Below are positions 17,322 through 29,408 of a stretch of 64,000 bases of DNA, in pieces; position 1 is the stretch's first letter; each line of letters begins with the position of its first letter. Made by a program: the position numbers and the translations under genes. The notes below the pieces were generated by a model, which saw only the letters and a program-made list of their open reading frames with translations, made no database searches and had not been told where the DNA came from. Source of the DNA: Pseudoroseicyclus aestuarii (GTDB lineage: Bacteria; Pseudomonadota; Alphaproteobacteria; Rhodobacterales; Rhodobacteraceae); NCBI RefSeq assembly GCF_003217255.1, contig NZ_QJTE01000001.1, forward strand, positions 434,001 to 498,000. Reading direction: 5' to 3'.

Positions 17322-19330
17322 GGCGCCCCGGACGGCAAGCCGCCGCCCCGTCCATCGCCGCCCTTGCCGCGCATCGCGTGGCGATCGAGGCGGTAGAACC
17401 CGAGATCGACGCCGGCCGTTTCCCGGCCAAGGGGGTCGCAGGACAGCCTGTCACCGTGACGGCCGATGCCTTCACCGACGGGCATGAACTCATGCGCGCC
17501 TCGCTGCTGTGGTGGCCGCTGGGCGAGAAGGAGGCCACGGAGGTCGAGATGACGCATGTCGTCAACGACCGCTGGCAGGCCCGCTTCACCCCGCCCGAGA
17601 ACCGGATGTATGTCTATACCGTCCTCGCCTGGCGCGACGACTTCGGCACATGGCACAAGGACACCCAGAAGAAGATCGCCGCAGGGCAGGATGTCGCCAT
17701 CGAGGCCGAGGAAGGCCGCAGGCAGATCGCCGCGGCCGCGGCTGCCCGTCCCGCGCCGAGCCGCGAGGATAAGGCTGCCCTCAAGGCGCTGGCCGATGCC
17801 GCGGGCGTCGAGGACACGCAGGCCCGTCTCGACGTGCTGCTGGCGCCCGAGACGCTGGCGCTGATGAACCGCGCCGGCCCACGCACGAACCTGACCCGCT
17901 ACGCGCGCGACCTGCAGCTCTGGGCCGACCGGGAGGCCGCGGCCTTCTCTGCCTGGTACGAGATGTTCCCGCGCAGCCAGGGGCAGGGGCTTGAGCATGG
18001 CACCTTCCGCGATGTGATCGGCAAGCTGCCTTATGTCCGCGATCTTGGCTTCGACGTGCTCTATTTCACGCCGATCCACCCGATCGGCAGCACCAATCGC
18101 AAGGGCAAGAACAATACCCTGACACCGGGCCCGGACGATGTCGGCAGCCCCTATGCCATCGGCAGCGCCGAGGGCGGTCAGTCGGCGGTTCACCCGCAGC
18201 TCGGCACGATCGAGGGTTTCGATGCGCTGGTCGGCGCGGCCGACGAGCATGGCCTCGAGATCGCGCTGGACATCGCGCTGAACGCCTCGCCCGACCATCC
18301 CTGGATCAAGCAGCATCCGGACTGGTTCGAATGGCGGCCCGACGGCAGCATCAAGTATGCCGAGAATCCGCCGAAGAAGTACGAGGACATCGTCAACTAT
18401 CGCTATTACCTCGACGACGGCAGCGCGAACGCGCCGTTCTGGGAAGCGATCCGTGACATGTTCCTGTTCTGGGCGGGCCACGGCGTGCTGACCTTCCGCG
18501 TCGATAACCCGCACACCAAGCCCTATCCCTTCTGGGAGTTCATCATCTCCGAGGTTCAGGCCCGCCACCCCGGCGCGATCTTCCTGTCGGAGGCCTTTAC
18601 CCGGCCCAAGGTGATGAAGCGCCTCGCGAAGCTGGGCTTCAACCAGAGCTATTCCTACTTCACCTGGCGCAACGAGAAGTGGGAGCTGGAGGAATACCTG
18701 ACGGAGCTGACGACGGAGGAGTGCCGGCACTACATGCGGCCGAACTTCTTCACCAGCACGCCCGATATCAACCCGGTCTTCCTGCAGACCTCGGGCCGTC
18801 CCGGTTTCCGCATCCGCGCGGCGCTGGCGGCGACGCTTTCGGGGAACTGGGGCGTCTACAACGGCTTCGAGATCTGCGATGCCGCGCCCCTTCCGGGCAA
18901 GGAAGAATTCCTCGATTCCGAGAAATACGAGATCAAGGATTGGGACTTCGACGCCCCCGGCCACGTCAAGGACGACCTGCGCCTGCTGAACGCGCTGCGG
19001 CGCGAGAACCCCTGCATGCGGGACTTCACCAACCTGAAGTTCTTCGACGCGGGCTCCGAGCAGGTCCTGTACTACGGGCGCTTCGATCCCGAGAGCGACA
19101 GCTACCTGCTGTTCCACGTCCTGCTGGATCCCCACAACCCGGCCGAGTTCGGCTTCGAGGTTCCGCTGTGGGAATTCGGCCTGCCCGACGAGGCGAGCAT
19201 CGAAGTGCAGGATGCGATCCAGGGCAACTACTTCACCTGGCACGGGAAGGAACACCGGCTGACGCTGGATCCCGAGACCCGGCCCTATGCGATCTGGCGA
19301 CTGCTGCCCCCCGGCGGCGCGAGAGGATGA
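17318..19330 (+). CDS. glgE: Maltose-1-phosphate maltosyltransferase GlgE
   Basis: A 670-residue GH13_3 enzyme that transfers maltosyl units from maltose-1-phosphate to alpha-1,4-glucan ends. The start is the ATG giving MRRPGRQAAA, because the residues RVAIEAVEPEIDAGRFP beginning at about 20 match the usual GlgE N-terminal beta domain. The catalytic barrel shows LYFTPIHPIGSTNRKGKNN, the nucleophile Asp in LTFRVDNPHTKP (the NPHTKP stretch is a GlgE marker) and the acid/base Glu in IFLSEAFTRP. It overlaps both the leader ORF upstream and treS downstream by four bases. The operon continues with the enzymes that make and branch its product. Confidence 0.95.
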   Translation: MRRPGRQAAAPSIAALAAHRVAIEAVEPEIDAGRFPAKGVAGQPVTVTADAFTDGHELMRASLLWWPLGEKEATEVEMTHVVNDRWQARFTPPENRMYVYTVLAWRDDFGTWHKDTQKKIAAGQDVAIEAEEGRRQIAAAAAARPAPSREDKAALKALADAAGVEDTQARLDVLLAPETLALMNRAGPRTNLTRYARDLQLWADREAAAFSAWYEMFPRSQGQGLEHGTFRDVIGKLPYVRDLGFDVLYFTPIHPIGSTNRKGKNNTLTPGPDDVGSPYAIGSAEGGQSAVHPQLGTIEGFDALVGAADEHGLEIALDIALNASPDHPWIKQHPDWFEWRPDGSIKYAENPPKKYEDIVNYRYYLDDGSANAPFWEAIRDMFLFWAGHGVLTFRVDNPHTKPYPFWEFIISEVQARHPGAIFLSEAFTRPKVMKRLAKLGFNQSYSYFTWRNEKWELEEYLTELTTEECRHYMRPNFFTSTPDINPVFLQTSGRPGFRIRAALAATLSGNWGVYNGFEICDAAPLPGKEEFLDSEKYEIKDWDFDAPGHVKDDLRLLNALRRENPCMRDFTNLKFFDAGSEQVLYYGRFDPESDSYLLFHVLLDPHNPAEFGFEVPLWEFGLPDEASIEVQDAIQGNYFTWHGKEHRLTLDPETRPYAIWRLLPPGGARG

Positions 19331-19332
19331 GA

Positions 19333-22300
19333 ATGGAAGACCAAGCAATGACCACGGCGGCCGATGCGGGCGCCGACGCGATCGACCGGAGCCGCAAGGA
19401 CTGGTACAAGGACGCCGTCATCTACCAGGTGCACGTCAAGGCCTACCAGGACAGCAACGGCGACGGCATCGGTGACTTCAAGGGCCTGATGAGCCGTCTT
19501 GACCACGTCGAGAGCCTCGGGGCGACGGCCATCTGGCTGCTGCCCTTCTACCCCTCGCCGCTGCGCGACGACGGCTACGACATCATGGATTACGACAGCA
19601 TCAACCCGTCCTACGGGGTGATGGAGGACTTCAAGGTCTTCGTCGAAGAGGCGCATCGCCGCGGCATCCGGGTGATCACCGAGCTGGTGATCAACCACAC
19701 CAGCGACCAGCACCCTTGGTTCCAGCGCGCCCGCAAGGCGCCGAAAGGCAGCCCCGAGCGGGACTTTTACGTCTGGTCCGACGACGATCAGAAATGGCCC
19801 GAGACCCGGATCATCTTCACCGATACCGAGAAGTCGAACTGGACCTGGGATCCCGAGGCCGGTCAGTATTACTGGCACCGCTTCTTCAGCCATCAGCCGG
19901 ACCTGAACTTCGACAATCCGGCGGTCATGGAGGAAGTGCTGCGCACCATGCACTTCTGGCTCGACATGGGCGTCGACGGGCTGCGGCTCGACGCGATCCC
20001 CTACCTCGTTGAGCGGGACGGGACCAACAACGAGAACCTCGACGAGACGCATGATGTCCTCAAGGCGATCCGCGCCGATCTCGACAAGCATTATCCCGAC
20101 CGGATGCTGCTGGCCGAGGCGAACCAGTGGCCCGAGGACACGCGCCCCTATTTCGGCGAGGGCGACGAGTGTCACATGGGGTTCCACTTCCCCCTGATGC
20201 CGCGGATGTACATGGCCGTTGCGCAGGAGGATCGGCACCCGATCACCGACATCATCCGCCAGACGCCCGAGATCCCGGAAGATTGCCAATGGGGCATCTT
20301 CCTGCGGAACCACGACGAGCTGACGCTCGAGATGGTGACCGACCAGGAGCGCGATTACCTGTGGGAGACCTACGCCAGCGAGAAGCAGGCGCGGATCAAC
20401 ATGGGCATCCGGCGCCGCCTTGCGCCGCTGATGCAGAACGACCGCCGCAAGATCGAGCTTCTGAACTCCATGCTGATGAGCATGCCGGGCACGCCGATCC
20501 TCTATTACGGTGACGAGATCGGCATGGGCGACAACATCTTCCTGGGCGACCGGGACGGGGTGCGTACGCCGATGCAGTGGTCGCCCGACCGCAACGGCGG
20601 CTTCAGCCGGGCCGAGCCGCAGCGGCTGTACCTGCCGACGATCCAAGACCCGGTCTACGGCTTCGAGGCGCGCAACGTCGAGGCTCAGTCGAACGATCCG
20701 TCGTCCATGCTGAACTGGATGCGGCGCATGGTCTCGGTCCGGAAGACGCAGAGCGTCTTTGGCCGCGGCGAGATGAAGCTGCTTTACCCGTCGAACCGCA
20801 AGGTTCTGGCCTACGTGCGCGAGCACGAGGGGACCTCGGTGCTTTGCGTGGCGAACCTCTCGCGGCAGGCGCAGGCGGTCGAGATCGATCTGAGCGATTA
20901 CAACGGCTCCGTCCCGATCGAGCTGACGGGCCATTCGGCCTTCCCGCCGATCGGCGCGCTGCCCTACCTGATCACCCTGCCGGCCTATGGCTTCTACTGG
21001 TTCATGCTGGCCGGTGAGGCGGATGCCCCCAGCTGGCATTCCGCGCCGCAGCAGATCTTGCCCGACTTCATCACCCTGACCACCCGCGACGGCCGCGTCT
21101 CGAGCGCGATAACCGGGCGCGAGGGGCGCCAGCTGGAGACGGACATCACCCGCTACCTGCCGCTTCAGCGCTGGTTCGCGGCCAAGGATCAGCGCGTCAG
21201 CAGCACCGCGATCACGCCGCTGGCGGATATGGAAGGGGGCCGCTCGGCCCTGACGACGCTGGACGTGACGCTGGCGGATGGCGAGACGCAGCGCTACCTG
21301 CTGCCGCTGGCCGCGCTCTGGGGCGAAGAGAACGTCTCCTTCGGCTCTTCGACGTTGGGCTTCACACTGGCCAAGCTGCGGCAGATGGCGAAGGTGGGCG
21401 GCCTGATCGACGCCACCGCCGATACCGGCTTCACCGCCGCGCTGGGCAAGGCCCTGTCGCAGGGCGGGGACCTGAAGGCCGAGGGCGGTTCGGTGGTCTT
21501 CGACACCACCGCCGCCATGGCCGAGATCGAGGAGATGGGCGAGCCGCGTCTTCTGGGGATAGAGCAGTCCAATGCCTCGATCGCCTATTCCGACAAGGTG
21601 ATCCTGAAGCTCTATCGCCGCCTGCGCGAAGGCGTGCAGCCCGATATCGAGGTCGCCCGCTTCCTGACCGAAGAGGCCGGATTCGACGGCACGCCCGCCT
21701 TCCTGGGCGAGATCGCCTATCGGCCCGATGCGGGGGCACCGACTTCGCTCGGCGCGGCCTTCGCCTTCGTGCCGAACCAGGGCGATGCCTGGGCGGCGCT
21801 GACCTCGGCGCTGGATCGCTACGCCTCCGAGACATCCTTGATCGAAGGGGAGACGCCCTCCTACATCCCGACGTTGGATATCGCGCCGGTGCTGGGTGCC
21901 CGCACGGCCGGGATGCACAAGGCCCTCGCCAGCGGCACTTCCGAGGCCTTCGCGCCCGAGACGCTGACGCAGGAGGCGCTGACGGCGCTGGTCGCTGAGG
22001 TTCGGTCCGAGGTCGAGGACATGCTGACGCGCCTGTCGAAGGCCAGCCTCTCGGGGCGGGCCGCCGATCTTGCCACGCAGGTCGTCGAAGGGCGCCGGGC
22101 GCTGGAAGCGCGTCTTGACCAGGTGGCGCAGATGCCGCCATCCGGTGCGCTGACCCGGATCCACGGCGATTATCACCTAGGTCAGGTCCTGATGGCGCAG
22201 AACGACGTGCAGATCATCGACTTCGAGGGAGAGCCGCGCCGCAGCCTCGAGGATCGGCGCCGTAAGGCGCATCCGCTGCGCGACGTCGCGGGCATGCTTC

Positions 22301-22646
22301 GCAGCCTCGACTACGCCGCGCAATCAGCGCTGCGCTGGGCGGCCTCGGCCGGCTCTGACGCAGAAGGGGTGGAGAGCCGCGTTCTGCAGTGGCGGGAACG
22401 GGCGATCACCGAGTTCATGGAGGCCTACGACAGCGAGATCGCCGGAAGCCCGGCGCATCCGGACGACCCGAAGGTCGCCCGCGCGCTGCTCGACCTCTTC
22501 CTCATCCAGAAGGCGGCCTACGAGGTCGTCTACGAACTGGCCAGCCGCCCGACCTGGGTGGATATCCCGCTGGCCGGCCTGCTGGACCTTATCCGCGACG
22601 AGGCGCCCGGCACGACCGGCGACGCCGCAGACGAAACGGAGACGCA

Positions 22647-22650
<4 letters not shown>
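19333..22650 (+). CDS. treS: Trehalose synthase/maltokinase fusion (TreS-Mak)
   Basis: A fused enzyme of about 1105 residues. The first 540 are TreS (GH13_16), which isomerises trehalose and maltose: [18 protein letters not shown], nucleophile in LRLDAIPYL, acid/base in [11 protein letters not shown], and [10 protein letters not shown]. After about residue 560 comes a maltokinase domain with the phosphotransferase motifs [10 protein letters not shown] and IIDFEGEP, giving maltose-1-phosphate for GlgE. In many bacteria the two are separate genes; fusion is common in proteobacteria. ATG at 19333 has AGAGG six bases before it. ATGs at 19327 (overlapping the glgE stop) and 19348 are alternatives. 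The stop overlaps glgB. Confidence 0.95.
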
Positions 22651-24851
<2,201 letters not shown>

Positions 24852-24861
24852 CGCCTCTCAG

Positions 24862-25905
24862 TCAACTAGGTGGTTCGATCTCTATGCTGTACTTTTTAAA
24901 TACGGCGTAGAGATCCGTCCTTCCAGAGGCTTCTTCAAGATATGGTATATCTTGCTCTAGTATGGTGGAGAAACCATAGCGCCAAGCATCGTTAAAATAT
25001 CTTTCAGCATCGCGGCAGATCATGAAGTCTCGGATTAGGCCTGTGACTGTTTGGTTTTCATCGGATGCGTCAAAAAGGGTTTTCAGGTCGACTGTTTTAA
25101 GTAGCGCGGTGAGATCTGCGACAGTATTTATTCCGAAGCCGTTGAGTTCGGTTAATGCGGCATCTTGAACGGACAAGTCGCCGAGAGAATCCACATCACC
25201 TCCAACGAGCGAAATTTCTTTACGAAGAACTTCTATGATGGCAAGCTTTGAAAGGTTTTCATTCTTTTCGGACTGATCATCTTCGCTAATGCTTCTTGCA
25301 TATGCGGCAGCTTCATGGGTGATCTGAGCAAATTCACGATCAATAAGTTCAAGCGTACCTGCTAAGACCATGAGGCGGTGAGCCAAATCATCGGGTAAGG
25401 CGTGGAGCCCTTTGTAATTATATTTGTGTTCTATTTCCGCCCAAGTATTCTGCAAGGCTGTTCTGATTTGTATTTCGAAGTTGAGATCGCCGATATTTCT
25501 ATATTCTGGTAAAGATCTTCGAGCGTTATCGATTTTTCCTACAATGTGAAGGGAGCGATAACCTACACTGTCCGCGCGATCAAAGTAGCGTTTATCGATG
25601 CTGTTGTTTTCGTCGACATCTATGTAGTTCTTTATGGCTTCTGCAACTTTATCTACATGGCTTTCTAGATAAACGACTATTCGAAACCCTACCAGATCTG
25701 TGCATTCCGTAAACGGATCATTATAAGGCTTGGCTTCGCTTTTCTTATAGGCGCTTTCTGCGGACTTTATTCTAGACGTGAGGATCTGGAACTCGCTGCC
25801 AGATTCCCTTAGTGCATCTTCTAAAAGCGACTTAATTTTTCTATCCAGAGTCCGTAGGCGCGGCAGTTCCTCTTTGTAGCGAGCTAGGAATTCCTTGTGG
25901 CGCAT
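24862..25905 (-). CDS. RelA/SpoT-domain nucleotide synthetase (AT-rich, probably acquired)
   Basis: A 347-residue protein with the (p)ppGpp-synthetase fold and no HD hydrolase, TGS or ACT domain. Synthetase motifs are intact: SRIKSAESAYKK (44-55, the R-K-S-K nucleotide loop), TDLVGFRIVVY (69-79), DSVGYRSLH (112-120), and FEIQIRTALQNTWAEIEHKY with E144 and H160. About 150 further residues of unassigned helical sequence follow (LNGFGINTVADLTALL, and a C-terminal WRYGFSTILEQD). The gene's base composition differs sharply from its neighbours: two sampled 60-base lines hold 28 G/C each, against 41 just before. It may be a housekeeping-type small alarmone synthetase, or a toxic synthetase used in anti-phage defence; no separate antitoxin gene is present. 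Confidence 0.88.
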   Translation of the reverse strand: MRHKEFLARYKEELPRLRTLDRKIKSLLEDALRESGSEFQILTSRIKSAESAYKKSEAKPYNDPFTECTDLVGFRIVVYLESHVDKVAEAIKNYIDVDENNSIDKRYFDRADSVGYRSLHIVGKIDNARRSLPEYRNIGDLNFEIQIRTALQNTWAEIEHKYNYKGLHALPDDLAHRLMVLAGTLELIDREFAQITHEAAAYARSISEDDQSEKNENLSKLAIIEVLRKEISLVGGDVDSLGDLSVQDAALTELNGFGINTVADLTALLKTVDLKTLFDASDENQTVTGLIRDFMICRDAERYFNDAWRYGFSTILEQDIPYLEEASGRTDLYAVFKKYSIEIEPPS

Positions 25906-25991
25906 GAAGGCTTGACTCTTAATAAATTAAATTAACAGGCCCGAAATTTTTTTTTATACGTGTGCGAAGGTGTTTCATGCCTTCTATAAAT

Positions 25992-27950
25992 TTATACATC
26001 CAGCTCTTCGACAAACCGCGCGTTCTCCTGGATGTACTGGAACCGCAGCTCCGGCTTCTTACCCATCAGGCGCTCCACCAGATCGGCCGTCTCGCCGGGC
26101 ATGTCGTCGCCGACGGTGACGCGGATCAGCTTGCGAGACGACGGGTCCATCGTCGTCTCTTTCAGGTCCTTGGCGTCCATCTCGCCCAGACCCTTGAAGC
26201 GCTGCACGTCGATCTTGCCGCGGCCGCCCAGGCCCTGCGCCATCATCCGGTCCTTCTCGGCGTCGTCGGCGACATAGAGGCGCTTGGCCCCCTGCGTCAG
26301 GCGGTAGAGCGGCGGGCAGGCGAGGTAGAGGTGGCCAGCGTCGATCAGCGGGCGCATCTGGCTGAAGAAGAAGGTCATCAGAAGCGCCGCGATATGGGCG
26401 CCGTCGACGTCGGCGTCCGTCATGATGATGATCTTGTCGTAACGCAGGTCGTCCAGCACGAAGCGGCTGCCAAGGCCGGTTCCCAGCGCCTGGGTCAGGT
26501 CGTTGATCTCCTGGTTGGTGCCGATCTTCGAGCTGGCGGCCCCAAGCACGTTCAGGATCTTGCCGCGCAGGGGCAGCAGGGCCTGCGTCTTGCGGTCGCG
26601 CGCCATCTTGGCGCTGCCGCCGGCGCTGTCGCCCTCGACGATGAAGAGCTCGGTTCCGGCGCGGGCGCCGGTGGAGCAATCGACCAGCTTGCCGGGCAGG
26701 CGCAGCTTCTTGGTCGCGGACTTGCGCTGCGTCTCCTTCTCCTGCCGGCGGCGCTGCCGCTCCTCGGCGCGCAGGATCAGGAAATCGAGGATCGCGCCGG
26801 CGGATTTCGTATCGCCCGCCAGCCAGTTGTCGAAGCGGTCGCGCACCGCGCCCTCGACGAGGCGCTGCGCCTCGGCGGTGGCGAGGCGGTCCTTGGTCTG
26901 GCCGACGAACTCCGGATCGCGGATGAAGCAGGAGACGACGGCGCAGCCGCCGACCATCAGGTCCTCGCGCGTGATCTGCGCGGCCTTCTTGTTGTTCACC
27001 AGCTCGCCGTAGGCGCGGATGCCCTTGAGGATCGCGGCCCAGAAGCCGCTTTCATGGGTGCCGCCCTCGGGCGTGGGCACAGTGTTGCAGTAGGACTGGA
27101 TGAAGCCGTCGCGCGCAGGCGTCCAGTTCACGGCCCATTCGACCTTGCCCGGCACGCCGAAGCGCTCCTGAAACTCCACCGTGCCGGCGAAGGGTTTTTC
27201 GGCATAGGTGGTGGCGCCGTCCAGCACCTCGGTCAAGTAATCGGCAAGGCCGCCGGGAAAGTGGAAGGTCGCCTCGGCGGGCGTCTCGCCGTCGTCGATG
27301 GCCGACTTCCAGCGGATCTCGACGCCGGAAAAGAGGTAGGCCTTGGAGCGGACCATCTTCAGCAGGCGCGCGGGCTTGAACTTGTGGTGGCCGAAGATCT
27401 CTTCGTCCGGGTGGAAGGTGGTCGAGGTGCCGCGCCGGTTCGGCGCCGCGCCGACCTCTTGCAGGGGGCCCTGCGGGATGCCGCGCGCGAATTCCTGCGC
27501 CACCAGCTTGCGATCCCGCGCCACCTCGACCCGCATCCGGTCCGAGAGCGCGTTGACCACGCTCGCCCCGACGCCGTGCAGGCCCCCCGAGGTCTGGTAG
27601 GCCTTGCCCGAGAACTTGCCCCCCGCGTGCAGCGTGCAGAGGATCACCTCCAGCGCCGATTTCCCCGGGAACTTGGGGTGTGGATCGAAGGGCATGCCGC
27701 GCCCGTTGTCGCGGATGGTGCAGGAATAATCGGCGTGCAGCTCCACCTCGATGCGGTTGGCATGGCCCGCGACCGCCTCGTCCATCGAGTTGTCGAGAAC
27801 CTCGGCCACGAGGTGATGCAGCGCCCGCTCGTCGGTGCCGCCGATATACATGCCGGGCCGCTTGCGCACCGGCTCCAGCCCCTCGAGGACCTCGATCGAG
27901 GAGGCGTCGTAGGTGGAAGGCTCTTCGCCGGAAAGAAGGTCGTCGGCCAT
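25992..27950 (-). CDS. parE: DNA topoisomerase IV subunit B
   Basis: A 652-residue type IIA topoisomerase ATPase subunit that, with ParC, unlinks replicated chromosomes. The chosen start gives MADDLLSGEE, as in related ParE proteins; the frame extends 12 codons further upstream without a ribosome site. The GHKL ATPase shows EVLDNSMDEA, DNGRGMPFD and GGLHGVGASVVNALS. The TOPRIM domain shows FIVEGDSAGGSAK, LPLRGKILNV and TDADVDGAHI. ParE rather than GyrB is indicated by length and by RPGMYIGGTDERALHHL. Its TAA stop sits in the AT-rich flank of the acquired synthetase gene. Confidence 0.93.
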   Translation of the reverse strand: MADDLLSGEEPSTYDASSIEVLEGLEPVRKRPGMYIGGTDERALHHLVAEVLDNSMDEAVAGHANRIEVELHADYSCTIRDNGRGMPFDPHPKFPGKSALEVILCTLHAGGKFSGKAYQTSGGLHGVGASVVNALSDRMRVEVARDRKLVAQEFARGIPQGPLQEVGAAPNRRGTSTTFHPDEEIFGHHKFKPARLLKMVRSKAYLFSGVEIRWKSAIDDGETPAEATFHFPGGLADYLTEVLDGATTYAEKPFAGTVEFQERFGVPGKVEWAVNWTPARDGFIQSYCNTVPTPEGGTHESGFWAAILKGIRAYGELVNNKKAAQITREDLMVGGCAVVSCFIRDPEFVGQTKDRLATAEAQRLVEGAVRDRFDNWLAGDTKSAGAILDFLILRAEERQRRRQEKETQRKSATKKLRLPGKLVDCSTGARAGTELFIVEGDSAGGSAKMARDRKTQALLPLRGKILNVLGAASSKIGTNQEINDLTQALGTGLGSRFVLDDLRYDKIIIMTDADVDGAHIAALLMTFFFSQMRPLIDAGHLYLACPPLYRLTQGAKRLYVADDAEKDRMMAQGLGGRGKIDVQRFKGLGEMDAKDLKETTMDPSSRKLIRVTVGDDMPGETADLVERLMGKKPELRFQYIQENARFVEELDV

Positions 27951-28039
27951 GGGGGCTGCTCTTGTTGCTTTTGGGGTAGGGGGCATTGTGACAGATCCGG
28001 CCGGGACGGGGAAGCGGGGTGGCCCGCCCCGGCCCGAGG

Positions 28040-29335
28040 CTATTCGCCCGCCTCGCGCGTCTCGAGGCGCAGGCCCGGCGCCTCGCCGCCGGCGAAGCCG
28101 TCCCAGTACTCGCCGCTTTGGCCCTCGACCGGCTGCTCGGGGACGAGGTCGAGGTAGGCCGCCTTGCCGGTATCGCCCTTGAGGTGAAGGTCGAGGAAGG
28201 CGGTGACCATGTGCTGGGCGATGTTGTTCATCCGCACCGTGTCCCAGACCGGATCGGCGTAATGGGTGAAGGGCAGCCAGTCCATGTCCGGGAATTCGCC
28301 CCAGGCGGCAGAGGGGGCGGGCATCGGCGCCCCGGCGTTATGGCCCGCGTTCTCAAAGGTCAGAAGCTGGCGGCGGGTGCCGGTCGTCTCCTCGAAGATC
28401 GCGCGGATGGCGGGGTACCCAGAGGTCGCATCGGCGCTGCCGGCGAGGATCAGCAAGGGGATCTCGATCCCGGCCAGACCCTCGGCATCCCAGAAATCAG
28501 TGTTGCGGCCCCAGGGGCCGAAGGCGACGGCGGCCTTGAGGCGGTCGTCGCGCAGCGCGGCGAAGCCCGGGGTTCCGGCGCGGTTCACGGCCAGCAGCTC
28601 CATCGGCGGGGCATAGCCGCTGTCCAGCGCGGCCTCGCTGACACCGGCGCCGGCGAAGATCAGCGCCCCGTAACCGCCCATGGAATAGCCGATGATCGCG
28701 GCCGTCTCGCCATCGGTGATCGCGCCGAGATCGCCGTCCAGCGCCGCCATGCCGTCGAGCACCGCCTGCTGGTCCCATGGACGGTTCACGAGGGTCGAGG
28801 CGAAGGCGCCCTGGTCGGAATAGGTCGAGTCGGGATGGTCGATGGAGGCCACGACATAGCCCTTGGAGGCGAGGTTCTCGGCCAGCGGCGAGAGCAGGAA
28901 GCGGTTGCCGGGATAGCCGTGGCTGACGAGGACGAGGGGAAAGCTCTCCCCGCTCGCGGCGCCGGCGTCGCGCGCGGCGCGGCCGCTCAGCGTGACGGGG
29001 GTGGTGCCGTCGCGCAGGACGGTCTCGTAGGTGGTGCCTGCTTGCGTGCCCTCGGCGGCGGGATACCAGACCTCGACCGTCAGGCTGCGGGTGGTCAGCG
29101 GCGCCTCCTCCGGGCCCCCCTCGGGCGCCTCCATCGCCATGACGGCGGGCACGTCCGGCACATCCTCGCGCGCGATCGTCAGGCTGCGCACGCCCACCGG
29201 CCAGTCGCCATAGGCGGCAAGCTCCGGCGCGTCGGGGCGGATGGTGTCGATGGGATCCTGCGCCAGCGCCGGGGTCCCGGCCAGTCCGGCGGCCATCACG
29301 GCGGCGCAGCCGGCCTTGTATCGCGTTACCTTCAT
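28040..29335 (-). CDS. Exported alpha/beta hydrolase (acetylhydrolase/dienelactone-hydrolase-like)
   Basis: A 431-residue secreted enzyme. A signal peptide (MKVTRYKAGCAAVMAAGLAG, cleavage after ALA) precedes an alpha/beta-hydrolase fold with oxyanion strand PLVLVSHGYPGNR, nucleophile Ser in IIGYSMGGYGAL, acid region in LLILAGSADATSGY and catalytic His in FENAGHNAG. The layout resembles platelet-activating-factor acetylhydrolase-like proteins, which act on ester bonds; the substrate is unknown. GGAGAG precedes the ATG. The gene diverges from the epimerase gene across 73 bases. Confidence 0.82.
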   Translation of the reverse strand: MKVTRYKAGCAAVMAAGLAGTPALAQDPIDTIRPDAPELAAYGDWPVGVRSLTIAREDVPDVPAVMAMEAPEGGPEEAPLTTRSLTVEVWYPAAEGTQAGTTYETVLRDGTTPVTLSGRAARDAGAASGESFPLVLVSHGYPGNRFLLSPLAENLASKGYVVASIDHPDSTYSDQGAFASTLVNRPWDQQAVLDGMAALDGDLGAITDGETAAIIGYSMGGYGALIFAGAGVSEAALDSGYAPPMELLAVNRAGTPGFAALRDDRLKAAVAFGPWGRNTDFWDAEGLAGIEIPLLILAGSADATSGYPAIRAIFEETTGTRRQLLTFENAGHNAGAPMPAPSAAWGEFPDMDWLPFTHYADPVWDTVRMNNIAQHMVTAFLDLHLKGDTGKAAYLDLVPEQPVEGQSGEYWDGFAGGEAPGLRLETREAGE

Positions 29336-29408
29336 TGAACTCTCCGCGTGTTCCGTGCTTTCCACTGTGACGAGTGTAGCGGCCCAGGCCGCAAGAGGGA
29401 GGCACAAC

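Noticed and set aside
19285-22176. 963-residue minus-strand open frame opposite treS
   Set aside because: Antisense shadow of the TreS-Mak fusion; no recognisable domains and no ribosome site.
25940-25965. T-tract of about nine bases near 25950 as a terminator
   Set aside because: No stem precedes it on the plus strand; it fits better as part of the AT-rich promoter region of the minus-strand synthetase gene.
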